In this document: in pieces, positions 9,407-21,280 of the stretch | Numbering within the stretch: position 1 is the first letter of the stretch | Layout: the number at the start of each line of letters is the position of its first letter | Assembly: GCA_956465555.1 (NCBI GenBank) | Contig: OY101116.1 | Span: forward strand, 1,612,001 to 1,676,000 | DNA from: Nitzschia sp. pyKryTriq1 | Lineage: Eukaryota > Bacillariophyta > Bacillariophyceae > Bacillariales > Bacillariaceae | DNA length: 64,000 nt | Direction: 5' to 3' | Program-made: the position numbers and the translations under genes | The notes under the pieces: generated by a model | The model's input: only the letters and a program-made list of their open reading frames with translations | Told to the model about the DNA's origin: nothing | The model's database searches: none

Positions 9407-12400
9407 TTAAACCACTACCTGTGTACCAAGCAAGCTCAGTAGCAGCCCGGGATACTCATCAAGGAATGGAATCAAGCTCTCCTTTGGAAAGACAAGTACG
9501 ACACACCCATCATTTCCGGCCGTAAGCGTCGAGGAATGCATAATATGACTGTCTCCTTCTTGTTCGTGGATGACCATGTCAGTAAGATTGTCCGACACCG
9601 GCGCTTTTGCGCCCTCGATCTTGTCACCGAAGCCGTAGACTGGAAAAGAAGAGTCCTGGTCGGAGTTATCGTAGTCTGTAGATAACAGCCCAGCGACCAT
9701 TTTTGACACGTCTCCAAGAAAGTGCCCTCGGCTGAAGACAAGGCCTCCAGTAAAAGCACGCCTGCTGTACAGTCGGCCCAGAACTTTGTTTGCAAACCTT
9801 GCTCTCGACGATCGTCGTCTTGTGAACGAGGCACGGCGGTTTCCACCTCCGAGCCCCCCAGAATGTGTTAATTCCTCTCCGAAGTGATCGGAGTCGCCAG
9901 ATGCACTATCCTGGGAGCTTCCTACGGATACGTCTGAATTTGGGTCGCCATTGTTCAATAGCTCGGCCCTCTTTTGCAGATTTTTGCTGAGTTTGGCGAA
10001 GTCGTGGGCTTCAGTCATTGACTTTGCCTGTCCATCACCTGCACGACTGAACAATCTTTCTAACTGTACCATTTCCACCGGGTTGGTCTCTTCTTTAGAC
10101 ACCGTATCTATCGCTTCACCCATCTCTTCGACGGCCCGCAAGACATCATTCTGCATCTCGTCTCCAACATTAGTCGAAATATCCTGGGAGCCTTTGACCC
10201 CTTTTGTACTGTCCCCTAAACGAGAAAGGAGAGCCCGGGTATTTGATGGTATACCCAACGTTGTGGAAGGAACACTTGCGGAGCCTGCATTTCTTCTTCT
10301 TGGGACGAACGAAGCCGTACCCCCCACCAATAAAAATGCCTTGTCCACTGGTGCTCCAGCCCTCCAGAGTCGCTCGCCGGGCCCGAATGCGATAGGACCC
10401 TCTGCTAGACTTTCCAAGTGTCTTTTCTGAATAGCTGACAGCTTGCGCAAAGCAGAATTTTGGTCCAACAACTCGAGAACGTTTAGATTCTTGACTGCTT
10501 CTCCAAAGAGTTTCTGGGTAGGTGTGCTTGTGCTACTTTCCTGTGAGCCCTGTTCGAAGCTTGAACGCCGCTCGAGTTGTTGCTGCCGACGCTCCAAATA
10601 TTTCGTGTACAGTTGAGAGCCACTCTTCAGGATTTGATGAAGACTTGCAAAATCGATGGTGATCACTTTAACTCCCTCGTTGGCCATTGCGACGATGTCG
10701 TGTGTTGCACTGAGATCACTTTCGCCACTCAATCGTTTTTCAGGCTGGAGCGCAATCGGTCCTGTCCAGTCCCCGGCATACCATATAGTTCCAGTTCCGG
10801 GAGATTCTTTGCCTCTTTTTGCTTCATCGATGGTCGATAAATTGTCCTGCTTACTTTTTGCTACATTCTCCACCCTACCCCTTGCCGAGGCAGACCTATC
10901 ACGCTCCACGCATGTTCCTTCCCAAACAACACAAAGAAATTGTGATCTTTTCGCAGCAGGAATAACAACATCATTCTTGCAGTAGGCGTCGACTCTGGCG
11001 GTCTCGAGTACTTCCATCGTCGAAGAGTATGATAAACTGAAACAGGAAAAATGGTGAGAAAAGGATGATGAAACTTGATCCGATTGGACATCCAACATAC
11101 CTCGATAGAAAAGGCACTGCACTGAGTAAGTTCAGAATGAACCAGGCATCAGTGCTAGACGCTGGTCGTAGCGAGACAAGAGGCACCACCGAGCCACCAA
11201 CCCCGGAAAGCGACGTCCTATGAGCGTTCTTTTTGCCACCTAAGGGTAAAGATGCCTGGGCATGCCTGAACGAGCCATTTAAAGGACTCGGCCCGTCTCC
11301 CTCCTCACTAATCGCTGTGTACTCGTTGCTTGCGCTACTCCATGGCGATGGAAGGATTTCGTCATCTTCCAGACTAATTGAATAAGCATCTCGAGTATTA
11401 CGCTTCCTGATATTGGTACGATCCATCCATGTTGATGTAGCCATGCCAGCGCCAGGACCTCCGCCCCTTTCAAATTGGTCCAGGCGAAGTGTGCCAGCTG
11501 TACCCGTTGGCGCCACACGAAGATCACAATCCTCTGGAATTGTCGATGTGTGTACGACATACAAACGCTTCTTCACTCTTTGTGGTAACTTCATGAGAAC
11601 CTCAAGTGGGGTGTGAATAGGTGGGGCGCCAGCTTCGTGCAGAAGCAGGTCTGTTTCTTGCAAAGGTAGATTCCGCAGGTCGTCTGCGCGTGCTTTCGAA
11701 AGGACTCCCTGCAACCGTCACAGTGAGTTGGTGGGCAGTGACTACTACATCTCAGTAAATAGAGTCGCTGACAACTTACCTCATTCTGAAGCCTATCGAG
11801 CTCATCTGGTTTGTTCATGTGATCTCCGGTAAAAACCATCGAACGTCCTCTCCACTCCACACGGAATCCAACGCATGGGATCACATGTAGCGAATATGTA
11901 AAGTGGAAGGTAGCGCCTTGAAAACGAAGGGGCTCGCCAATGATTGCGGGCTTGTACCGATGACTATGCCGCAGAAGTGAAGGGCTGAGGGAAGCAAGGG
12001 CAGCGTACTTGCGAATGAAACTCTTGTAAATAGTGGGTGTTGTAATGACGACCACCGGCGATCCCGTTAAAACTTTTTGAAATGCTCCAGCGTCATGATC
12101 AGCGTGACAATGAGTGAGAATGATACCGACGATTGTACGTGGTCGGATTCCTTCCCTTTCTAGCGTAGCTGATGAATAGGGCGGTGGATCGATCATAATG
12201 CCTCGCCCGTTGACCCATAAAACATAGCCAGAAACGGAACCACTTTTGTCGAACCCGTGAGAATTTCCCAGTGTTGTCAGACCGAAAGAAGGTGGATGAA
12301 ATGTTGGCGGTGTACTTGGAATCATGGGAGAATCAGCAAGATCTGCCGAACCATAACTCTCGTCGTCGTCGTCGTCGTCTTTTTTCTTTCCTTCCTTGCG

Positions 12401-14078
12401 GCCCTCTTTGGCGTCTTCCATAAAGGATTGACCACCAAATCCCTCTACACCCATTGTTTCAGAAACCTTTACATGGCCAGAAAACCGCGCCTTACCGATG
12501 ATCACATTGTTAACGTCAATGTCATGAATAATGTATTCAGTGCCGCTTGGCATTTTGAAGATTTCTACCCTTGGGACACTACGTTCGCGTTTTTGTTCCT
12601 CTGTAGCAGTTGACGGCCACACCGTTGCAACATCACCTGTGAAACAAACGGAAGGGTGAATAATTAGGGGTGCCCTTCCCTCCAGACAAAAGACTATCGA
12701 CGTGACCAAACCCGACTCAACTCACCAACCCAACGAGCTTTCTTGTAAGACCATTTGGAATTCGCCCGTCTCTCCACACCCTGGACATCCACAGGAAGTT
12801 CCTCTTCAGTCCCAGCCTCTTCATCACCAACCATGCCCAGTGCTTCATCCAATTCTTCTTCGTCAAGTTCCTCGTCATCCTCCACATCCTTTTCGTTAAT
12901 GTTAGGAGGAACGCCAAGGTTCTCGTGGCAGTAGCCGTCACCCGGCTGGTGGAACTGGCTGAAATCTAAAAGGACATTCACAGCTAATTCTTTTCCGTCC
13001 GGCATTATTCGAAAGTGCCGTAACTCTTTCTCTAGGTTCGGAATGGCATCTCTCGGAAAGTCTGGAGCAAAGTCCTCTTCCTCGAACTGAACTGGGTCCA
13101 CCTCCCTCCGGAATTGTGCGGGACCCAAAAGCGTCTCATTGAAGACTCTACAAATATTGTCCTCAGCCTCCTGTGAGTCGACCACCAAGGTACATCGCTT
13201 CTTGTAGACGAAAAAGTTGAAATACGCCGGAAATTCAAACTCCGCCAGGTTCACTCCTAGTGCCGGTCCCATCTCCCTACAAAATCTTTCTGCTGGTACA
13301 ATGTACACCTGAGGCACCGGAATACCCAGAGTCATACTATCTTTGATGGTCTCAGGGGGGATTCCGAACTATGAATCAAATGGCAGCAACGTTGGGGTGT
13401 TAGATGATCGCGACTACGATGGATGTATCACAGGGTTCTATATTAAAACCCTCCCCTTCATCTTTCCCAAGACTTGCTTACCTGCACGCGTCCAACCGCT
13501 TTGGTTTCCATACTGAGACCCCCTCTCGGAAGTTTTGTTTGCTCTAGCAACGGGATGGCATCGTAGGCGTCTCCGATCTTTCCAAGTTGATTTGGATCCG
13601 GTGATGTTTGGTCTTCGGACGATTCACCCACCCCAAATCTCTGTGTAGCACTAAGTCCCTTCTTAAACGATTCCGAAACCCCTTTGTAAGTTCCTGTCTC
13701 CTCCTCCTTCGAAGACCCTGAAGTTGTTGCGGGAGCATCTCTGACAGGTGGTATCGTTTTACCGGAAGATTTCGGCGCGGAGGGCTTGGGAGCACCGTTT
13801 GATCGTTTTTCCGTGTCATCCGAGGAGGAAAGGCGTTTCGGTAACTCTGGTTTTCGACCTGCGGGTGGCGCCGCTTGTGAAGTAGACCTCTGTTGTTGAA
13901 CGGCCGGAGACGACTGTGACATGCCCGATGCTCTGGTCGTCGAAGCCCCACTAGCCCGATTGGGTGCAACGACCGGAGGTGTCGATTTCAGAATTGGTTT
14001 GACGGGTACCGCAGGTCGTCTATCAGCAAGAGACCCTTGTTGTTTCTTGCGTTTGAATAAGCGTTTTACGGCTTTCAT
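9407..14078 (-). CDS. Metallo-beta-lactamase fold plus two cyclic-nucleotide-binding-like domains, 1444 aa
   Basis: Five exons on the minus strand: 14078-13482, 13368-12726, 12636-11780, 11708-11101 and 11036-9407. The introns are 113, 89, 71 and 64 bp, and all phases agree. Residues 1-200 are basic, S/P-rich and disordered. Residues 200-350 start at FGIPPETIKDS and lead into PVPQVYIVPAERF, a domain I cannot name. The MBL domain spans about 535-750, with HCHADH (589-594), a VFTGDHMNK acidic ligand region and LLLHEAG. The exon 4/5 junction (FLSSLSYSSTMEVLETA) opens a cNMP-binding-like domain at about 895-1015. A second starts near 1089 (ALRKLSAIQKRHLESLAEG, FGPGERLWRAG) and resumes after a roughly 200-residue S/D-rich insertion as FSRGHFLGDVSKM. 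Such fusions could link a hydrolase to cyclic nucleotide sensing, but the substrate is unknown. In both cNMP domains the phosphate-binding cassette is degenerate to my eye. Confidence 0.82.
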
Positions 14079-15138
14079 TTTGGTCAAAAACTGCGATTTT
14101 TCTCACCAACAACAAAAGATACGACGTCGGGTCTTTTTTACGTAGCCGGTACGTGCACGTATTACTAGTAGAAGGGCACTACCGAGGCGCTGCAATATCG
14201 GGGGAAACTACTGTAACGAGACACCCAATTAGCACCAGCACCGAACGAGATAGGATTGACCCAACCTTTTCAACCGCTTCAACGACGGATCAACAACAAC
14301 ACCAGCCTCTCTTTGCGTCGATTTGAAGTTATTACCTTGTCAGCGTAGTGGCGAAGATGACTGAACGCTTTTCGGATGAAGTTGTTGTTGTCGGCATCAA
14401 CCGTGCGTCCGTGCTCCCCTCTACTAGTCGTAGAGGGAGATACAATACTCGTAATACTGCGTAGCCGCGATAAATATCACAGTACGAATATTCGTACACC
14501 GGACACAGCTGGAGGGACGCGAGGGGGGGGCGAAAGAATGAATAAAGCCTGCATGCAGGTTTATTCAGCAGTTGTACTCGTACGAAGAATACGAGGAGTT
14601 GACCGGATAAAAAGAAAGTTGAAATTATCGTGTGCAACGCACGGGTCATAGTGGGTAATGATTCTTTTGGAATGGGAATTCGGAACATGCGACATATAAG
14701 GACACCAGGGCACTACTAAAATTGGATCTGTGATATTTAAAATTTCAACTTTTTGTGACCCAAATTCGCCGCAGTTATTCAGTAAATACGTAGCTTGGTC
14801 TACTACAATAACTGCGCGGCTACTCCTGCTATTATATCCATTCTTCGCACTACGTTCTACTCCTCGTTGATGATTTTGCTTTGCTTCTCTACACTGAGTA
14901 GTAGCCATGTAACTCTATCTAGCTAGACTCTCGTTCTAGCTAAGTGTAGAGAGACGATGATAGCAAAAGCTATGGTCTGGACCACCCCGTTCTTGCTTGT
15001 TGTCTCGAAGAGAAGGCTTCCCGTTTTTACCCTCTGTCACAGCGTGGTGCTCTAGTACACGCCGCAGCGCATTACACCGCCGATCTGTACCGCCCTGCGT
15101 ATGTGGTATTTGGTAGATTGAGTAGAGCACGGCCTGCC
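14079..15138. other. Intergenic region, no gene recognised
   Basis: 1060 bp downstream of the TauE/SafE gene and upstream of the MBL-cNMP gene. It has a G run at about 14524-14531, several GTAC and CTACTAG words, and short open frames without motifs or family resemblance. I saw no tRNA T-loop signature. Confidence 0.4.
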
Positions 15139-16068
15139 TTAGTTCAGTAGTGTTCTCCCTCCCAAGGTCAACATTAACAGCGAAAACCCCCATTTCAGCT
15201 TGGATTCTTCAATCGTGAGGCCAAGACGACCTCCAAAGTAGCCACCTAGAAAAGCTCCCATGGCAAGTGCAGGAGCGACCCGCATAGCAACGTTCCCCTT
15301 TCCATAGTGCGTCGCCGTCCCTACCATTGCAGGTAATGACATGGCGCAAAGACTAGTGCCAAGTGCTTGGTAGTGATTCATATCAGTGGCAATAGTAAGC
15401 GCTGGTACCACAATGGCTCCGCCTCCAACTCCAAACAAACCCGCGAGAAAACCGGAGCAAGACCCGATCACAGCAGGTACAAGAAGTCTATGTGATAGAG
15501 GTCTCTTTTGTTTTACTCCTTCGACGGAATCTTCATCTTCTTGTGACATCAAGTATGTCTTGGCCGGGACCAGAGGAGCCACACAAATCATAAAGACCCC
15601 CAGAGCCTTTTTCAGCGCCGGCCCTGACAACATCGCCGTTGCATGTGCTCCGAAACGCGCTGTCACCATTCCACAACACGCAATCGCCCCGGCAGCTTCA
15701 TAATCCACTTGTCCCGAGTATCCAAGAGCACCAGCGATTCCAGTCGTGGTCACCGCAAACAAAGATGTTCCATGGGCTTGATGCTGCGACAATCGAAGCA
15801 AACCTGACGTCATCAACGGAATCATGACAAATCCACCTCCCATTCCAGCAAGTGATCCACATACACCAGCCAGACTACCAATGGCAAATGCTTTCGGAAC
15901 GGCATTATTTGCTAGCTCCGAGGTCTCAGTCGCTACTGCAGTTGTTGTTTTGTTCTTGGGCGATGACATCAACCTCCTTGTTTGCTGTCGACAATGGTTC
16001 CCTGCTCGGAGTCGCCGACGACGAAACACTGTTCGTGCCAACAATCTTCTTTGCGCAAGCGATTTCAT
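15139..16068 (-). CDS. TauE/SafE family membrane permease
   Basis: Single exon. I chose the ATG at 16068 (MKSLAQRRLLARTVFRRRRL), giving 309 aa. An in-frame ATG at 16179 adds 37 residues of unconvincing sequence. The first 45 residues are strongly basic and resemble an organellar presequence. The core has two homologous halves, each opening with a glycine-rich helix: AGVCGSLAGMGGGFVMIPL and SGFLAGLFGVGGGAIVVPA. The H-Q-A-x-G-T-S-L motif occurs twice (QHQAHGTSLFAV and HYQALGTSLCAM). This internal repeat and about eight membrane segments are typical of the TauE/SafE (DUF81) anion exporters. Bacterial members move sulfite, sulfoacetate or other organic anions; the substrate here is not determinable. 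The basic presequence suggests plastid envelope or mitochondrial inner membrane. Confidence 0.9.
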   Translation of the reverse strand: MKSLAQRRLLARTVFRRRRLRAGNHCRQQTRRLMSSPKNKTTTAVATETSELANNAVPKAFAIGSLAGVCGSLAGMGGGFVMIPLMTSGLLRLSQHQAHGTSLFAVTTTGIAGALGYSGQVDYEAAGAIACCGMVTARFGAHATAMLSGPALKKALGVFMICVAPLVPAKTYLMSQEDEDSVEGVKQKRPLSHRLLVPAVIGSCSGFLAGLFGVGGGAIVVPALTIATDMNHYQALGTSLCAMSLPAMVGTATHYGKGNVAMRVAPALAMGAFLGGYFGGRLGLTIEESKLKWGFSLLMLTLGGRTLLN

Positions 16069-16537
16069 CAAAGTACGTATTCTGCTTCGAGTATGGTTAC
16101 TCCAGATTTCGATCCTTCCAACGAGAAGAATACATACAATGATGTTGTTTCGGTCGGTGCCAGAAGCGGCAACGTGCAACGTCGGTTGTCGGTTGCCTCA
16201 TTTTGGTGAAGAAGCAGGCAGCAACATGAATAACACATGATGGACGCCGCAACTGTGTGACGTCACGTCCACTTTTTGGCGCGAAAATCATTGGGAACCC
16301 GGAGATGAATCCGCAGCCAACCATTCCCCGCCGCCGATGCATGCATGCAATAAAGCAACCAAACATCAGATCTGGCTCTTACATCTCTCCTCCCTCTGCT
16401 ATTATTGGTACGATCTACCTAATCATCAAACGAAGCTCGGCGTTATTCGTTTGGTTGCAGACTTCGTATGATCCAATCTGAAGGCAAAAGGTTCAACCTT
16501 CCTCCTGCAGATTTTTGTGATCCTTCCTTCGCTTCGG
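16069..16537. promoter_or_regulatory. Divergent intergenic region
   Basis: 469 bp between the TauE/SafE gene and the RNA polymerase I subunit gene, which are transcribed away from each other. It contains a GATGCATGCATGC tract near 16337-16349. No defined promoter element was recognised. Confidence 0.4.
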
Positions 16538-17965
16538 ATGGCCATAAATCCACTCGAGGAGAGGAGACGAGATATGATGGCAGAAAGATCACCCAAGAAG
16601 AAGAGGAAAGCAGAGGCATCATCTCCATCCAAGCAAAGTGGGTCAATCAAAATACAGGTGGATTCATCTGCTCCAGCCGACAATCCTATTGTGGTTTCCT
16701 TTCCTGGCGGGCTTCCTGACGGTCTTCAAACCCATGCACCGTCGAGTGCGGCCCTCCCAGAATTCCAATGGGAGAAACTCAACAAAAAGTCATCTTCTGG
16801 TCGGAAAGTGGTCGGAAAGGACAAACATTGTACCTATACAAGCTCAGCAGCGGGCCTTGGTTTTGATGACCGCCGAACAAAATTATGTGTCGGAGTCTAC
16901 GACAAGAAAAGTGGTACAGTAGTCATTCGCGAAGCGGCCTCGAGGGGCACGGTCTTCTCCTTACAACAGTCGATCCCGTCATATCTCGAAGAAAATGGCC
17001 CAATTCAATTTAAGGCAGGTCAAAATTTGCTTACCTATAGCAATCAAGTTTTCGAGGATTTCGGAAGTGCAAAGAAACGCAAAGTGCTCAAGTCTCAAGC
17101 AGCCAACCGAGTCGAGATCAACAATGTTGTGGGTGCTGGTGAGGGCAGTGCAGTAATGAATCAAGTCATTCAAGGAGAGGCCATGAGTGAAAGTAACCGC
17201 AAGGCTGTTGCAGAGACTCAGGCTGATGAAGAAGGAACATCGGCCCTTGGAAGTGCCAGCAAGGCTATCGAAGCCGCTCATGAAGCTGCCCGACGGAAGT
17301 TTCTACCAACCTACGATGAAAATGCCATCAAACCGCACAAGGTGTACAGTGCTCGAGACATTGCTGGTGAGGAAGCGTGGAGCAAAGTCTACAACAAAGT
17401 TCATGCGAGTATGCACGACGATGATCCTGCGGAGAGTATCATTGGCTCGCTTCTTGAAAGCGACTGGCACCCTTCGGTACTGAAACTCGTGAAGGAGATC
17501 AATGTGGATTCAGACGACTGCAAAGATCGATACACATGCGCTATCTTGACAAACCACGTAATTCGATTTTACTCCATGAACCACAAGAGAAGAACCATCC
17601 CACCAGTCAATCTTACGAAGGCGAAATACTTTGGATTGCCGGTAGAAGTCGCTGCTCAGTGGATTAAGTTGTTCACGACTTCTGTTTCTGGCTCTGACGG
17701 AAAAATCGCACATGTCATGTCGAAGCAAGACAAGGATAAGAGCGTGGTTCATGCACTGCTATTTTACATGATGGCCCACGGAATTGCAATGAAGGTTCCT
17801 AGTTTAAAGCCAATCGCAGAGGATTTGAAAGTTCCAGTAAACGACTGTGCACAAATGCTTCGGCTAGCGGGTTGTCAAGTAACAAAGAAAGGAACCGCGA
17901 TGTCAGCAGTCTTGAAAACGCCTCTGACATTCCCACCTCCTAGGCGTGCTGTCAATAAGAGCTAA
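16538..17965 (+). CDS. RPA49: DNA-directed RNA polymerase I subunit A49 (RPA49/PAF53 family)
   Basis: Single exon; 475 aa from the first ATG at 16538. A second candidate start is 16574 (MMAERSPKKKRK). The KKKRK cluster near the N-terminus is a nuclear localisation signal. Residues about 40-170 fit the dimerisation module that pairs with A34.5: NPIVVSFPGGLPDG, then CTYTSSAAGLGFDDRRTKLCVGVYD. The centre has TYDENAIKPHKVYSARDI, matching the family's P-x-x-N-x-x-A-x-x-x-x-x-V-Y segment. The C-terminal region (HALLFYMMAHG, KPIAEDLKVPVNDCAQMLRLAGCQV) fits the tandem winged-helix domain that binds promoter DNA. A49 stimulates Pol I elongation and RNA cleavage during rRNA synthesis in the nucleolus. 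Similarity is moderate, as is usual for this fast-evolving subunit. Confidence 0.82.
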   Translation: MAINPLEERRRDMMAERSPKKKRKAEASSPSKQSGSIKIQVDSSAPADNPIVVSFPGGLPDGLQTHAPSSAALPEFQWEKLNKKSSSGRKVVGKDKHCTYTSSAAGLGFDDRRTKLCVGVYDKKSGTVVIREAASRGTVFSLQQSIPSYLEENGPIQFKAGQNLLTYSNQVFEDFGSAKKRKVLKSQAANRVEINNVVGAGEGSAVMNQVIQGEAMSESNRKAVAETQADEEGTSALGSASKAIEAAHEAARRKFLPTYDENAIKPHKVYSARDIAGEEAWSKVYNKVHASMHDDDPAESIIGSLLESDWHPSVLKLVKEINVDSDDCKDRYTCAILTNHVIRFYSMNHKRRTIPPVNLTKAKYFGLPVEVAAQWIKLFTTSVSGSDGKIAHVMSKQDKDKSVVHALLFYMMAHGIAMKVPSLKPIAEDLKVPVNDCAQMLRLAGCQVTKKGTAMSAVLKTPLTFPPPRRAVNKS

Positions 17966-18073
17966 TTCAGCTTCAAAAGCTATCAGATGCTGGTACCCCA
18001 CCTTAAAAAATATAATTACAGAAACACTTTTCTTACTAGTACGTGAACATTCCCCTTGCTGGTTTTTGCCAAG

Positions 18074-19729
18074 TTAAGATTCGCTAGAAGCTCCTTGCTG
18101 CGAAGGTCCGGCCCCGGAACCATCTTGTTCAGCTGCACCCCTTGGAGATGAACCAATCGGGTGCATGTAAGGCGGTGGATTTCCACCTTGCATCGGATAT
18201 TGGTGCCCAGAAGAGTCTGTTCCCTTTGGGCTGTTCTCCGTTCCTTCTGATGTTTTTCCGGTCCCTGGGGAGCCTCCCTGCCTTTGTGGAGGGGATGAAG
18301 TGTGTGGTGGGTGACTGTGTCGCGGGGGAGGGTAATGAGGATGATAGTATGGATGAGGTGGCGGCATGTGTCCATGTTGATGAGGAGGTGGATACATGTA
18401 CGGTGGCGGGTTCTCTCCTGGAGGGTGGTGTTGGCCTTGGCCGGGAGGAGGCGGAGGATACGGGTACCCCCCTGCATTGGGTGAGTGAGGGTATCCCTGA
18501 TGCATTGGAGGATGGGGTGGGTACGCAGAGGGCGGTGGTGGATGGTGCGATGAAGTCGCTTGGTTGTAGGGCCCACTTGGCCACTGCGAGGGAGGTAATG
18601 GTTGCTGACTCGGCAGCGTGCCCATCTGTTGCATCATCTGAACTTGTTGCATTGCCGCTTGAATCAATTTCTAAAGGAGCGACAAAAGTAAGAAATCCGA
18701 TCCAGGCATTCATCAATGCATTACTCTGCTAATCAAGTAACTTACGTCTTTTCCATGTTGCTGAAACTTCCGTTGGATGGTAGAGTACCAGTGGTTTTTC
18801 ACATCATTGTCTGATCGCCCCGGTAGTTGCTTTGATATGTTCGCCCATCGATTGCCATGGTGCTCGTGCATTGCAATCAAAATTGCTTCCTCGTCATCCG
18901 TCCATTCGCCTTTCTTTAGCTCAGGATCCAAATGGTTGACAAAACGCTCTCTACATTGCTTGCCCTGTCTCCCTGGTAAATGTGCCGCGATCTTCGCCCA
19001 TTTCTTTCCATACTCGAGACGTTTCGAAATCAGAATTTGGTCCTCTTCGTGTGTCCATGATCCTTTGCCCTTGATGACTGGGGGATTGGAAATTGACTGC
19101 CACTTGGTCAGACAGTCAATCGCACTCCTATTGGAGAAGTTCTCTGCAACCTCGTTCCAACGTGGCGCACCTGGATATTGCAAGTTGAAAGCGAGAGGAG
19201 GTTAGGAGAGAAACATGGACGTATCATGCCTTCCGGTGGTGCTGTCCTGGTGCACCAGGTACAGATACAAGTACCTTGACGATAACTTACTGTCCTTATA
19301 TTGCTCAACAAGCTTTTTGAGCAATTCAACTTCGGCAGTTTTCCAGCCGACTGAACCCTCTTTCTTAACTCGTTTCTTTTTTGGACTGCCCGAGTCCTCG
19401 TCCTCGTCTTCTTCTTCTTCGTCCTCGTGTTCAGATTCGTCACCTTTTCCTTCTTCCTTCGGTTGCGATTCGCCTGGCTCAGGAGCTGCTTCGGTCGAGT
19501 CAGCCCTGACTGGTGGGTCCTTGAATTTCTCTATGTAACGTTTGAAGCATTGAACTGCACTCTTATCTGGGAAAGATTTCGAGATTTCGTCCCAGTCTTC
19601 TTCTTCGTCACCGTCCCCTTCAGCCTCCCTGTTCTGCTTGTCTTCCAGCACTGCCTTCAGCAGCTGATCATCTTCCTCGTCGGTCCAGGCAACCTTGGAT
19701 TTCTTTTCTTCCGACTTTCTCTTACTCAT
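18074..19729 (-). CDS. Four-repeat Myb/SANT protein with proline-rich tail
   Basis: Three exons, 19729-19291, 19170-18746 and 18670-18074, with introns of 119 and 75 bp; 486 aa. The codon at 19753 is GTG, so the start is the ATG at 19729 (MSKRKSEEKK). Four Myb-type repeats are visible. The first is a degenerate SANT (VAWTDEEDDQLLKAVLE). The second crosses intron 1 (VGWKTAEVELLKKLVEQY, then APRWNEVAENF). The last two are canonical R2 and R3: GSWTHEEDQILISKRLEYG with QCRERFVNHLDP, and GEWTDDEEAILIAMHEHHG with NDVKNHWYSTI. An acidic E/D block and a KKKRVKK signal lie between repeats 1 and 2. The last 200 residues are P/H/Y/G-rich. R2R3 pairs bind DNA, so a transcription factor is likely; its targets are not visible. 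Confidence 0.9.
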
Positions 19730-21280
19730 TTTCCCGTTGATGGCCGATGGCACAGCGGCGTAATATGCAGCAAGGGAGGAAGCAAGGGGGAACTGCTCTC
19801 ACCCACGAATCTCTGGTTTCCGCGGCTTGTTGCCTACTGTCTGTAATGAAAGCAGCCGCTCTCGAAGAAGAAGTTTGATTTGATCTCTGGAAACAGGTAT
19901 CAACCAGTGTCGCGGTCAAGATCTTGTCTTTGTGCACTATCCTCAGTAGGGATGAAGGAGAAAGATGAGGGTAAGTATTGATCTCACTCGTTTTTTTGGA
20001 TATGTTAGTTTTGTTGACGGAGTACGGAGTTGAGAACAACTGATTATAACTGCCATCGTTATTTTGCGGTGGTGGAGCCGCTTTTCAGAGGGTGTCCCTT
20101 CTCTGGACGACGATGTCCGTGTAGAATCAGTACTGGGATTCTCGTACGATCCTCCAAGGTGGAGAAAAATTTCGACGAATTGAGACTTCGAAGATTTCTA
20201 ATTGGCGCTATTTTAAACATTCATATCTGAATATAATCAATAGTGTACTTAGAGGAAATGCGTTTCAAAACTTTCGAGATTTCCCGCCAATCTAATGGAT
20301 GGCATTTCCATATGTATGGTACAGTACAAGGCTACGTTCGTTCGTTACTTCGTACTTACTTAGACTTGGCGCATGCATCGCGCGCGGCATACAGGTCGTG
20401 CAGTACGCACGCACGCTACCTGGTACGTACGCGTCGCGTACGCCGCAGGGATCAATTATTGGCAAGTCCATACCGTACCGGTAGGACATGATGTTGTGTA
20501 CGAGTACGAATCTTGCTTGCCCCACGCCCCAATCCTCTGGATCTAATAGATTAAAATCGATTCGAAGATGAGGTTGGACTATCAGTAGCACACTTTATGA
20601 TAGCTAGAAGAAAATTCGTGTCTGGCCGTACTCTAGAGTAGCTACTAGTAGAGTTGCATCCAGTATGTACGAGTACAGCGGGAAGAGAGCTGCCAATTAA
20701 TCAGCCAGAATGGATCCAAATAACGAAGGAATAACACACTCCAACTACACCGTGTGCTTGTAGTGCCGATACTGGGACGTGCGGTACGCGGGATGGTGAG
20801 AATTCGCAGGATAGGGAAAACATGCGCTGATCCCTACCTTCCTAGAGGAGCAGCTAGAACAGTGCTTTTGCGTAGCTACGTACGAACTCTCCGGCGATAT
20901 GCCGTATAGTAGACCTATCATACTTGGACATAACCTGCAGTACGAACCAAAGAATGGATGAGAGTCCGACTAGTGGTGGAGGCGTACACCATCATAATGA
21001 CAAAAAAGACAATCGGCATCCTGAAATCGGGGAGAAAGACTGAGATAAAGCAGAAAAAAGTGTTCATTTCTTCGGCTCTGGGATCGCACAAATGGTTGTT
21101 CCTGAATCAATCAATGAATCATCTGTATTATTTAGATTTCTGCAACACGAGAGAAAGAAGAGCAGAGAAGAAGGACGCATGTTTGTGCAACAATGTGTGG
21201 TTTCGTCTCTCTCGGTTTGAATGAATCTGTGGGACAAAGGGCGTCAGCGACAGGAAACTGTTTCAACTCAGTATATGCTC
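19730..21280. other. Long intergenic region with GTAC/GCATGC-rich tract
   Basis: About 1.55 kb with no gene I can support. Positions 20330-20500 are dense in alternating purine-pyrimidine words (GTAC, GCATGC, CGTACGCG). An 88-aa open frame at 20958-21224 has no motif and was not called. It may hold the promoter of the Myb gene and the 3' flank of U2AF. Confidence 0.4.

Noticed and set aside
14079-15138. tRNA or other structured RNA gene in the spacer
   Set aside because: No T-loop, anticodon-stem pattern or other RNA signature was found by eye; a covariance-model search would be needed to settle it.
18016-18732. Long alternative frames opposite the proline-rich tail of the Myb gene
   Set aside because: They arise from the biased composition of the P/H-rich coding tail; the Myb frame is supported by the two splice junctions.
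20958-21224. 88-aa open frame in the spacer
   Set aside because: No motif and no evidence of a promoter or splice partner; consistent with chance.
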